From: an uncultured Eubacterium sp.
GTDB taxonomy: Bacteria > Bacillota > Clostridia > Oscillospirales > Acutalibacteraceae
Assembly: GCA_910577215.1 (NCBI GenBank)
Contig: CAJTMQ010000008.1
Location: 5,326-36,419, forward strand
Direction: 5' to 3'
Length of the DNA stretch: 31,094 nucleotides
The notes under the pieces are model-generated. The model saw nothing but the letters and a program-made list of their open reading frames with translations, did not search any database and was not told the origin of the DNA. Positions 16,841 to 24,787 of the stretch are shown piece after piece (the first letter of the stretch is position 1; each line of letters starts with the position of its first letter). Both the position numbers and the translations under genes were made by a program.

Positions 16841-17044
16841 TTAATCTTTAAAAAGGCTGTTCATTAAACCTTCAATTTTTTCTTTTCTTTTTTCTGTTTC
16901 GGATTTATCAACAGAAATGGTGATAACATCCCCCTCTTTAACACCGTCAGGCAGTACCTTTTCCGGAATATCTGCAAAACTGCCCTCTTCAATTTCACAA
17001 ACGGCAAAACCATTTTCCAATCTGTCAATAATAAGCCTTTTCAT
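16841..17044 (-). CDS. DUF3006 domain protein
   Basis: A 67-residue protein that matches the small DUF3006 family, with KRLIIDRLENGFAVCE followed by PDGVKEGDVITI and a lysine-rich helical end. The fold is probably a small beta barrel. Members are often found directly beside ComEC-like MBL hydrolase genes, as here (6-base gap), which suggests a functional pair, perhaps a partner or regulator of the hydrolase. No biochemical role is known to me. It sits inside the his cluster, but a link to histidine is not evident. Confidence 0.8.
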   Translation of the reverse strand: MKRLIIDRLENGFAVCEIEEGSFADIPEKVLPDGVKEGDVITISVDKSETEKRKEKIEGLMNSLFKD

Positions 17045-17050
17045 ATGTAA

Positions 17051-17950
17051 TTAACCCTTTTCTTTATAAACCTTCAAATCTGTTTTATCTGAAACAACAG
17101 AAATATTGCCCTTAATATCTGTTCTGTAAACCTTGGCACCAACATTATCTAAAGCCTCCAATGCCTCCGCATGAGGGTGATTATAGGAATTTCCTTCGCC
17201 AACCTCAATAACTGCATATTTCGGTGAAACGGCATTAATAAATTCAGGCATAGATGCCGTGTTGCTTCCGTGGTGACCAACCTTCAAAACATCAGCTTTC
17301 AAATCTTCTTTTGAATATGTGCTCATAATTTCACTTTCGGAAAGCATTTCGGCATCGCCCATAAACAGAAAAACAGTATCACCGTATTTAATTTTTATAA
17401 CAGCGGAGTAATTGTTCAGACCATTATATGCTGAATTAACAGGTGCAAGCATTTCCATACGCAGTTCACCCTCATCCAAAACAACAGTGCCTGCCTTTGC
17501 AGTTTTAATACTTAAACCCTTATCCGAAATTGCCTGAAGCAGATTTTCATACGTTTGCGTGTTTGTTGATACCATTGGCATATAAATCTCGCCTATGTCA
17601 AAGCTTTCAACAATCTGTTTCATTCCGCCGATATGATCTGCATGAGGGTGAGTTGCAACAAGATAATCTATTTTGGTATAGCCAAGGGCAGTAATCCTAT
17701 TGGCAATAGCAGTGCCGTAATTAGATGTGGAAGCATCAATCAGCATACATTTACCATTCGGAAGCTGGATAAACTCACTGTCTCCCTGACCGACATCAAG
17801 ATAGTTTACAACAATTGTGTTTTCCGTTTGCAGATTGCTGTTAATATTCTTGCTATCAAGAATTTCATCGCCGAAAAGATAGCTTCCAGCACCAAATACA
17901 GCAAACACGATTAAAGCAATTATAATTGATACTAATCTTTTGTTTTTCAT
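17051..17950 (-). CDS. ComEC/Rec2-like MBL-fold hydrolase, membrane-anchored or secreted
   Basis: A 299-residue protein with an N-terminal basic stretch and one hydrophobic segment (LVSIIIALIVFAVFGAGSYLF, about 6-26), a signal peptide or anchor with no lipobox cysteine. An MBL domain like the C-terminal part of ComEC follows: DVGQGDSEF (52-60), HPHADHIGG (His101, His103, Asp105, His106), FMGDAE, GHHGSN and NSYNHPH. It therefore acts outside the cell, probably as a nuclease or phosphodiesterase; the role is inferred. The membrane pore domain of true ComEC is absent. It overlaps the hisD stop by four bases and is followed by DUF3006. Confidence 0.88.
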   Translation of the reverse strand: MKNKRLVSIIIALIVFAVFGAGSYLFGDEILDSKNINSNLQTENTIVVNYLDVGQGDSEFIQLPNGKCMLIDASTSNYGTAIANRITALGYTKIDYLVATHPHADHIGGMKQIVESFDIGEIYMPMVSTNTQTYENLLQAISDKGLSIKTAKAGTVVLDEGELRMEMLAPVNSAYNGLNNYSAVIKIKYGDTVFLFMGDAEMLSESEIMSTYSKEDLKADVLKVGHHGSNTASMPEFINAVSPKYAVIEVGEGNSYNHPHAEALEALDNVGAKVYRTDIKGNISVVSDKTDLKVYKEKG

Positions 17951-19233
17951 TTTTCAAATCTAACCTTTATTGAATTTGCGTGGGCAGTCAACCCCTCTGA
18001 CTCTGCAAGCGTAACTATTTCATTCTTTGCATTTTCAAGTTCTGACTCTGTGTAATAAATAAATGAAGATTTTTTAACAAAGCTATCTACCGAAAGAGGA
18101 CTGAAAAATCTTGCAGTGCCGCTTGTTGGAAGCACATGGTTAGGCCCTGCAAAATAATCTCCGAGAGGCTCAGGAGACCAATTACCAAGAAATACCGAGC
18201 CTGCATTGTCAATCATACCTATATACTTGAGAGGTTCTTCAACACAAAGCTCAAGATGCTCAGGTGCAAGCTCATTTGCAAAATCAATTGCTTGCGAGAG
18301 ATTTTCACATACAATAATTTCACCAAAATCATTGAGTGACTGCTCAATAATTTCCTGCCTTTCAAGATATTTAATCTGCTTTTCAATCTCCTTAACTGTT
18401 GCCCTTGCAACTGTTTCGGATGTTGTAAGCAGAATTGAAGATGCCATTTTATCGTGCTCTGCCTGGCTCATAAGATCTGCTGCAAGAAAAGCAGGCTTTG
18501 CACTTTTATCTGCAACAATAAGAATTTCAGACGGGCCTGCAACCATATCAATATCAACAACACCATAAAGCAGCTTTTTGGCTGTTGCAACAAAAATATT
18601 ACCCGGGCCTACAATTTTATCAACCTTCGGGATTTTCTCTGTTCCGTAGGCAAGTGCGGCAACTGCCTGTGCACCGCCGCAAAGGAATACTTTATCCACA
18701 CCGGCAACGGCAGCAGCAGCCATAATATTCGGATTGGGGCTTCCGTCTTTGGCAGGAGGCGTAACCATAATAATTTCCTTAACACCTGCAATTTTAGCAG
18801 GAATTGCGTTCATTAAAACAGAGCTTGGATAAGCAGCTGTGCCACCGGGCACATAAATACCGACTCTGTGAAGTCCCCTTACCCGCTGCCCCATAATAAC
18901 GCCGCTTTCCTTCGTTGTCATCCAGCTCTGCTGTGCCTGACGTTTATGGAAATCATAAATATTGTTTTTTGCATCTGTTATTGCCTTTTCGAAATCATCA
19001 TCGACTAAATCAAGATACTCTGAAAGCTCTTCCTTCTCAATAATAGCCTTTTTAGGCACAGCACCATCAAACCTTACGGTGTATTCACGCACTGCTTCAT
19101 CACCGCCGTCCTTAACACCCTGAATAATAGATGTAACTATATCAACAATTTTCCGGTCTGTTTCACCACTGCGTTTTTTGAGATTTTCTATAAGTGCATA
19201 TTCATTTTTACCATTTGCTTTTGTAATTTTCAT
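17947..19233 (-). CDS. hisD: Histidinol dehydrogenase HisD
   Basis: A 428-residue zinc- and NAD-dependent enzyme for the last two oxidations, histidinol to histidine. Recognisable parts are GLHRVGIYVPGGTAAYPSSVLM, DKIVGPGNIFVATAKKLL, GPSEILIVAD, the zinc/active-site region LMSQAEHDKMA, and NELAPEHLEL. Length is typical. The ATG is preceded by GAGG and lies nine bases after the hisZG stop. It overlaps the MBL hydrolase gene by four bases at the end. Confidence 0.96.
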   Translation of the reverse strand: MKITKANGKNEYALIENLKKRSGETDRKIVDIVTSIIQGVKDGGDEAVREYTVRFDGAVPKKAIIEKEELSEYLDLVDDDFEKAITDAKNNIYDFHKRQAQQSWMTTKESGVIMGQRVRGLHRVGIYVPGGTAAYPSSVLMNAIPAKIAGVKEIIMVTPPAKDGSPNPNIMAAAAVAGVDKVFLCGGAQAVAALAYGTEKIPKVDKIVGPGNIFVATAKKLLYGVVDIDMVAGPSEILIVADKSAKPAFLAADLMSQAEHDKMASSILLTTSETVARATVKEIEKQIKYLERQEIIEQSLNDFGEIIVCENLSQAIDFANELAPEHLELCVEEPLKYIGMIDNAGSVFLGNWSPEPLGDYFAGPNHVLPTSGTARFFSPLSVDSFVKKSSFIYYTESELENAKNEIVTLAESEGLTAHANSIKVRFEK

Positions 19234-19242
19234 AATTCAACC

Positions 19243-20856
19243 TCACACCTGGCTTGCGAGCTCCATATCTGCAAGAAATGCTTCAATCTCATCCTTGCGG
19301 AGCTTCATCGATGCCATATTAACGATTACACGTGCAGAAATAGGAAGTATTTCCTCAACCACTTCAAGCCCGTTTTCTTTCAATGTTGAGCCTGTTTCAA
19401 CAATATCAACAATACCGTCTGCCAAGCCGAGAAGCGGTGCAAGCTCAACACTGCCTTCAATCTTTATTATGTCTACATCCATACCCTTTGATTTAAAAAA
19501 TTCTCCTGCAACCTTAGGATATTTTGATGCAACCGTCTTTCTTTTATAGCCGCTGAAGAAATCTGTTCCCTTCGGGCAAGCGAGAGCAAATCGGCATTTT
19601 CCGAGATTTAAATCCATAACCTCATAGAATGAGCTGCCGTGCTCAACAATTGTATCCTTACCTACAACACCGATATCACACACGCCGTGCTCAACATAAG
19701 TAATAACATCAGGTGCCTTGGAAAGCACCGCTTCATATTTATCAACAGGAAGAATTAATCTTCTGCCCTTATTTTCAAGTTCTTTTGTATCAAGCCCCAT
19801 AGTCTGAAACAGCCTTACAGAGCATTTTTCAAGTCTGCCCTTAGTAAGTGCAATTCTGATAGGTCTTTCAACATTTATAATCTCATTTTTTACATCGCAT
19901 AAGGCATTAACATCAACACCAAAACCAATAGCAGGCGCATCCATTCCGAACTCTGCAAGAAGATTATCGTATCTTCCGCCTGAAAGAATCGTAACACCTG
20001 AGCCCTCGGCATAGCCTCTGAAAATAACACCTGTATAATAATTTGAACGGTTCACAAGACCCAAATCTATCATTACACTGTCTGATATTCCCATACCGTC
20101 AAGCTGTTCAAACAGGGTTTTAAGATAATCAAGAGCCTGATTTGATGCCGACGTGCTGTAAAGCTCTTTAGCTTTACTCAAAACATCTACACCACCGAAC
20201 AGCCTTGGAAGCCTGTGAAGTACGGCAGTTTCGGCACTGTTGCCCATTTTATCCAGCAAATCGCCGAGTGCGGCATAATTCTTGCCTTCAATAAAATTAC
20301 AGATGTCTGCCTTTTGAGTTGCGGTGATGTTCATTTTATTAAGAATTGCATTAAAGAAGCCCGCATGACCGATTTCAATTTTGAATGAGTTAAGGTCAGA
20401 TCTTTTCAATGCCTCAACAGCCATTGAGATAACCTCAATATCCGCCTCAAGCGAGCCGTCACCGATAAGCTCTACACCACTTTGCGGAATTTCATCAGTT
20501 CTTCCTGCAAGCACCTTATTTTTAACAAAAACATTTTGGTTATAATAAAGCCTTACAGGAAAATCACTGTCCTTTAATCTTGTTGCAACAAGACGGGCAA
20601 TGGGCATTGTGTTATCAGGGCGAAGAACTGTTGTTCTTCCCTGATTATCTGTTAATTTATACATTTCATCTGCTTCAATTCCTGCATTGGAACAATTAAA
20701 AACATCAAAAAACTCAATTGCAGGCGTTATGACCTTGCGGTAAGCTTTCTCCTCATATAAAGCAGATAAGGTTGCTTCTACATTTTTTCTGTCGTCACAT
20801 TCTTCAAAAAGAAAGTCACGACTACCCTCAGGCGTTATATTTGAATATCTTTTCAT
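19243..20856 (-). CDS. hisZG: HisZ-HisG fusion: ATP phosphoribosyltransferase regulatory + catalytic subunits
   Basis: One 537-residue protein combines HisZ and short-form HisG. Residues 1-320 are the HisRS-like regulatory part, with RPDNTMPIARL (79-89), LGLVNRSNYYTGVIF (265-279) and GGRYDNLLAEFG (293-304). After a linker of about ten residues, 332-537 are the catalytic part, starting RIALTKGRLE and containing the PRPP-binding EGSVELAPLLGLADGIVDIV (467-486) and ETGSTL. It performs the first, histidine-inhibited step, ATP + PRPP to PR-ATP. The short HisG needs HisZ for activity in the classical hetero-octamer, which makes a fusion reasonable. I choose the ATG at 20856, six bases after AAGGAG; a GTG at 20877 lacks such a site. 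First gene of the his run, with a promoter and inverted repeat upstream. Confidence 0.94.
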   Translation of the reverse strand: MKRYSNITPEGSRDFLFEECDDRKNVEATLSALYEEKAYRKVITPAIEFFDVFNCSNAGIEADEMYKLTDNQGRTTVLRPDNTMPIARLVATRLKDSDFPVRLYYNQNVFVKNKVLAGRTDEIPQSGVELIGDGSLEADIEVISMAVEALKRSDLNSFKIEIGHAGFFNAILNKMNITATQKADICNFIEGKNYAALGDLLDKMGNSAETAVLHRLPRLFGGVDVLSKAKELYSTSASNQALDYLKTLFEQLDGMGISDSVMIDLGLVNRSNYYTGVIFRGYAEGSGVTILSGGRYDNLLAEFGMDAPAIGFGVDVNALCDVKNEIINVERPIRIALTKGRLEKCSVRLFQTMGLDTKELENKGRRLILPVDKYEAVLSKAPDVITYVEHGVCDIGVVGKDTIVEHGSSFYEVMDLNLGKCRFALACPKGTDFFSGYKRKTVASKYPKVAGEFFKSKGMDVDIIKIEGSVELAPLLGLADGIVDIVETGSTLKENGLEVVEEILPISARVIVNMASMKLRKDEIEAFLADMELASQV

Positions 20857-20877
20857 AATTATCTCCTTAAATCGCAC

Positions 20878-20915
20878 TTTAGTGTGCTAATGTGGTAATA
20901 TGCTATCACACTAAA
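20878..20915. promoter_or_regulatory. Inverted repeat flanking the hisZG -10 box, putative operator
   Basis: Perfect 9-base arms TTTAGTGTG (20878-20886) and CACACTAAA (20907-20915) are separated by 20 bases, about 29 bases centre to centre. The right arm lies in the -35/-10 spacer and the left arm just downstream of the expected transcription start. This arrangement suits repression by a dimer or pair of dimers. A TrpR/YerC-type histidine repressor is one candidate, but that is inference. Confidence 0.45.
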
Positions 20916-20928
20916 CCGTAATTGTCAA
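20900..20928 (-). promoter_or_regulatory. Promoter of the his-recJ-rel-hemZ run
   Basis: Read on the minus strand, a perfect TTGACA (20923-20928) and TAGCAT (20900-20905, four of six consensus) are separated by 17 bases. The expected start is near 20893, giving a leader of about 37 bases, too short for a T-box or a peptide attenuator. It lies in the only sizeable gap between polC and hisZG. Confidence 0.6.
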
Positions 20929-20944
20929 TAATTAAATTAAATCT

Positions 20945-23900
20945 TTAAAATCCGAATAAGGAAATCTGATTACTGTCAGGCAAATCACCGAGTGCACCGC
21001 ATTCACGAAGCGAATCCACAACGCTTGCACCGATATGTGCACGTGCCATCAAATCATCACAGGATATAAATTCTCCGCCGCCGTCATGAACGGCATCTGA
21101 AATGGCTTTTGCAGCAGTTTCACCAACACCTGCTATAGCCGAAAACGGAAGTCTTATTTTACCGTCCTCAATTTTATAGACACGCCAGTCAGATTTATAT
21201 ATATCAACGGGAAGAAACTCTATACCTCTTGCAAGCATTTCAATAACAATCTGCAAAACAACATAGGTACCTTCTTCCTTGGCTGTTTTATCGTTACCCT
21301 TATTCTTTATTTCTTCCATTTTCTTTTTAACGGCAGCCTTCCCTGCTACTGCAGCCACGGCATCAATATCACCGCCGCGAACAGTAAAGTAAGCTGAATA
21401 AAAATGAATGGGATAATAAATTTTATACCATGCAAGGCGAAGTGCCGCAATAACATAAGCTGCAGCGTGTGCCTTGGGGAACATGTACTTAATCTTATAA
21501 CAGGAATCAATATACCACTGCTCAACGCCTATTGTTTTCATTGCATCCTCATAAGGCGGCAGTTCTTTCGGCGCCTTACCCTTACGGGTATATTCCATAA
21601 TCTTAAAGCAGTCCTTTTTAGATAATGGAGATTCCTTGCCTGTTCTTCTTTCATAATCCTCGGTAACGTGAATTAGATGTGTCATAATATCATCACGGCA
21701 GCCGATAACCTGAGAAATCGTGCAGGTGCCGTTCTGAATAAGCTCCTGCGCATTACCGAGCCACACATCCGTACCGTGAGAAAGACCTGAAATCTGAAGC
21801 AAATCCGCAAAGGTTTTAGGCTGTGCCTCAACAAGCATACCGATAACAAACGGTGTACCCATTTCAGGAATAGCAAGCGTACCCGTTGTACAGTCAATAT
21901 CCTCAGGTGAAACACCTATAGGATCTGTTGATGTAATAAGCTGATAAAGCTTCGGATCTGACAAGTCAACATCCATTACGGGAATACCTGTTGAATCCTC
22001 AAGGTATTTATAAAGTGTCGGATTATCGTGTCCAAGCTCATCAAGCTTTAACAGCGTATCGTGAAGAGAATTTTTAAAGTCGAAATGCGTTGTATATGTT
22101 CCCTTTTTCTCGTCGTTTGACGGATACTGAATAGGTGTGAAATCTTCAACTGTATATTTATCTGGCACAACAACCATTCCGCCGGGGTGCTGACCGGTTG
22201 TTCTCTTAATACCTGTGCAGCCGACAGTTAATCTGTCTATCTCAGCCTTAGGCGTTCCGCTCAGCTGTTCACGCTCATCAAGATACTTCATAACATAGCC
22301 ATACGCTGTTTTATCTGCAACAGTTGCCATAGTACCTGCCTTGAACACGTATTCCTTTCCGAACAGTTCTTCTGTATATCTGTGCGAACGTGACTGATAT
22401 TCACCGGAAAAGTTAAGGTCTATATCAGGCTCTTTATCACCGTCAAAGCCAAGGAAGGTTTCAAACGGAATTTCGTGACCGTCACGCTTCATAGGATTGC
22501 CGCATTCAGGGCAATCCTTAGGCGGCAAATCAAAGCCCGAGCCATATTCACCCTTCAGGAAAAATTCACTGTGCTTGCATTTTTTGCAGTAGTAGTGAGG
22601 CGCAAGAGGGTTAACTTCGGAAATACCGCCGAAATGAGCAGCAAGAGATGAACCTACCGAGCCTCTCGAGCCAACTAAATAGCCGTTTCGCTCACTCTCC
22701 TCAACAAGACGCTTTGCAATAACATAAAGTACACCGAAGCCGTGACCTATAATGGAATCAAGCTCACGCTGCAATCGCTGGGCAACATATTCAGGCACAG
22801 GATCACCGTAAAGCTCCTTCGCCATATTCCAGCACTTCTCGGTAAGCTCCTCATTGGCACCGTCAATGTGCGGCTGGAATGTTCCCGGAGGAATAGGAGG
22901 AATATTATCCATTACGGAATCCGCTATTTTATTGGGATTGTCTATAACAAGCTCTCTGGCTCTGTCACCTGCCCACGCAAAATCCTCAAGCATTTCTTCC
23001 GTTGTTTTAAAATAAAGCGGTGCCTGATTATCTGCATCATCAAAGCCCTTTGAAGCCATAATGATTGCACGGAATTTAGCATCCTTTTCATCAAGGAAAT
23101 GAACATCTCCCGTTGCAACTGTTAATTTTCCGAGCTTGTCCGCAAGGGCAATAATCTTCTTATTGATATTAATTAAATCTTCCTCTGTATTAACCTTCCA
23201 GTGAAGATTCTTCTTTTCCTCACCCTTTTTATTCTTTACATATTCCTCACTGCTTGTACGAAGCATAAAAGCATTGTTGCCGTTTGGCTGAATTTCAAGA
23301 TAATCATAAAAGGACGCAATCTTTTCAAGCTCTTCGTCTGATTTTTCTTCAAGAATTGCCTGATAAAGCTCACCCTGCTCACAGGCTGAGCCGATAATAA
23401 GCCCATCCCTTTTCTGAGCAAGCATACTTTTGGGAATAAGCGGGCGTGTTTTAAAGGTTTTTATATTGGAATGAGAAATCATCTCATACAGATTTTTTCT
23501 GCCGTATTTGCGTTCTTCCTTAGGAATGGATTCATCAAGCGATGTATCCTCCTTAACAAGAAGAATAACGTGATGACGCTTATACTGATTTGTTTTCATA
23601 TTCATAAAATCGGGATATTTTTCGTCATCAACCAAATATCCCTCCATACCAAGAATAAGCTTAATCTTTCCCTTGGCAGCATTATAAGCCTCAGGTAATG
23701 CCTGCACAACACCATGGTCAGTAACCGCAATTGCTCTGTGTCCCCATTTAATTGCCCTGTTGATAAGTGCTTTAGGAGAGGATATTGCATCCATTTCCGA
23801 AAAAGATGTATGCAGATGAAGCTCAACGCGTTTTTTCTCTGCATGATCCTCTTTTTCAGCCTTGAGTACAGTTTGAATACTGTCAGGTGTAATCATATAT

Positions 23901-24787
23901 TCACTTGTAAATTTATCATCTCTGTAATTGCCCTTAACCATAAGGGTTTTTGCCTGCTGAATTTTTTCTGCAACACGGTCAACCTCCGCCTTTTCTGCAA
24001 AAACCTTAACGGTTACGGAAGATGTGTAATCCGTAATGTCAAAGGTTAAGATTTTATACACACCTCTCTTAGTGTCCTTAACCTCAAATTTTATAATATC
24101 TCCCCAAACCGTAACATTTCCCGAATCAAAGCTGAGCTCTGAAATCGGTCTTGGCTTTTCGTGAATGGGTCTACCCATAACTGCCTTGGCAGTATCTATG
24201 TAAATAGGTAAATCACCCAACAGTTCGTGCTTGATATTCTGGGCAATTTCCTTCTTCTGTTCTTCCTCTTTTGCTGCTTTTTCCGCAATTGCCGCCTTTA
24301 CTGCCTTTTCAATATCAAAGGCTTCTGTTTCAATCAGTTCAACTTTAAGTGACAAGCCGAACATATCCAAAACGGCATTTTCAATTTCTTCATCAATTTT
24401 CTGGTTTTTAAGTATATCAAGTCCGCCCTTTTTGAGCGAAACCTTAAGTATATTTTCGTTTAACTCAACATCCGCATTCTCAAAAAAACCGTTTGCGGCA
24501 GACGTTTTTCTGCGAACATAATCTATAATTGAGCTGAAATAGGCTGTTTCAAAAAGCTCACTCATATATCTTGGCTTTATAAGAACTTTTTTGAGCCCCA
24601 TTTTTTCCTTAATGCTGTTTTCGGCATTAACTATTTCACAATAAGGCACAAGCTCTGCAAGCTTCAGAACAACAAGCAGCTCCCTATCCTCTTTTTTAAC
24701 AGCAAAACGCAGAATTTCGCCGCCCCCTAAACAGGAAAGCTGATAGTTTTCAACATAAGCACCTAAATAATCTCTAAACAAATTCAT
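20945..24787 (-). CDS. polC: DNA polymerase III alpha subunit, PolC type, lacking the exonuclease domain
   Basis: A 1280-residue replicative polymerase. Order: N-terminal region (1-200), OB fold (about 225-310), PHP domain (320-565), zinc-binding part (Cys734, 737, 759, 762), palm with catalytic Asp788, Asp790 and Asp916, fingers with KAHAAAYVIAALRL (1105-1118), and the clamp-binding end QISLF (1274-1278). The order OB-PHP-zinc-palm and FDGDKEPDIDLNFSGEYQ identify PolC, not DnaE. Ordinary PolC is about 1430 residues and carries a DnaQ-type 3'-5' exonuclease in the PHP domain; no such domain is here, and PHP runs directly from GMEGYLVDDE to HHVILLVK. The frame is open throughout, so it does not look broken. 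An extra loop lies near residues 1039-1060. The ATG overlaps the ispG stop by one base. Confidence 0.96.
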   Translation of the reverse strand: MNLFRDYLGAYVENYQLSCLGGGEILRFAVKKEDRELLVVLKLAELVPYCEIVNAENSIKEKMGLKKVLIKPRYMSELFETAYFSSIIDYVRRKTSAANGFFENADVELNENILKVSLKKGGLDILKNQKIDEEIENAVLDMFGLSLKVELIETEAFDIEKAVKAAIAEKAAKEEEQKKEIAQNIKHELLGDLPIYIDTAKAVMGRPIHEKPRPISELSFDSGNVTVWGDIIKFEVKDTKRGVYKILTFDITDYTSSVTVKVFAEKAEVDRVAEKIQQAKTLMVKGNYRDDKFTSEYMITPDSIQTVLKAEKEDHAEKKRVELHLHTSFSEMDAISSPKALINRAIKWGHRAIAVTDHGVVQALPEAYNAAKGKIKLILGMEGYLVDDEKYPDFMNMKTNQYKRHHVILLVKEDTSLDESIPKEERKYGRKNLYEMISHSNIKTFKTRPLIPKSMLAQKRDGLIIGSACEQGELYQAILEEKSDEELEKIASFYDYLEIQPNGNNAFMLRTSSEEYVKNKKGEEKKNLHWKVNTEEDLININKKIIALADKLGKLTVATGDVHFLDEKDAKFRAIIMASKGFDDADNQAPLYFKTTEEMLEDFAWAGDRARELVIDNPNKIADSVMDNIPPIPPGTFQPHIDGANEELTEKCWNMAKELYGDPVPEYVAQRLQRELDSIIGHGFGVLYVIAKRLVEESERNGYLVGSRGSVGSSLAAHFGGISEVNPLAPHYYCKKCKHSEFFLKGEYGSGFDLPPKDCPECGNPMKRDGHEIPFETFLGFDGDKEPDIDLNFSGEYQSRSHRYTEELFGKEYVFKAGTMATVADKTAYGYVMKYLDEREQLSGTPKAEIDRLTVGCTGIKRTTGQHPGGMVVVPDKYTVEDFTPIQYPSNDEKKGTYTTHFDFKNSLHDTLLKLDELGHDNPTLYKYLEDSTGIPVMDVDLSDPKLYQLITSTDPIGVSPEDIDCTTGTLAIPEMGTPFVIGMLVEAQPKTFADLLQISGLSHGTDVWLGNAQELIQNGTCTISQVIGCRDDIMTHLIHVTEDYERRTGKESPLSKKDCFKIMEYTRKGKAPKELPPYEDAMKTIGVEQWYIDSCYKIKYMFPKAHAAAYVIAALRLAWYKIYYPIHFYSAYFTVRGGDIDAVAAVAGKAAVKKKMEEIKNKGNDKTAKEEGTYVVLQIVIEMLARGIEFLPVDIYKSDWRVYKIEDGKIRLPFSAIAGVGETAAKAISDAVHDGGGEFISCDDLMARAHIGASVVDSLRECGALGDLPDSNQISLFGF

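Noticed and set aside
20857..20944. T-box riboswitch or histidine leader peptide before hisZG
   Set aside because: The expected leader is only about 37 bases, with no T-box sequence, no run of histidine codons and no terminator/antiterminator pair.
23558..23641. Frameshift or pseudogene as the reason for the missing PolC exonuclease
   Set aside because: The 1280-codon frame is uninterrupted, both flanks keep conserved PHP residues, and downstream genes start normally. A degraded domain would leave remnants.
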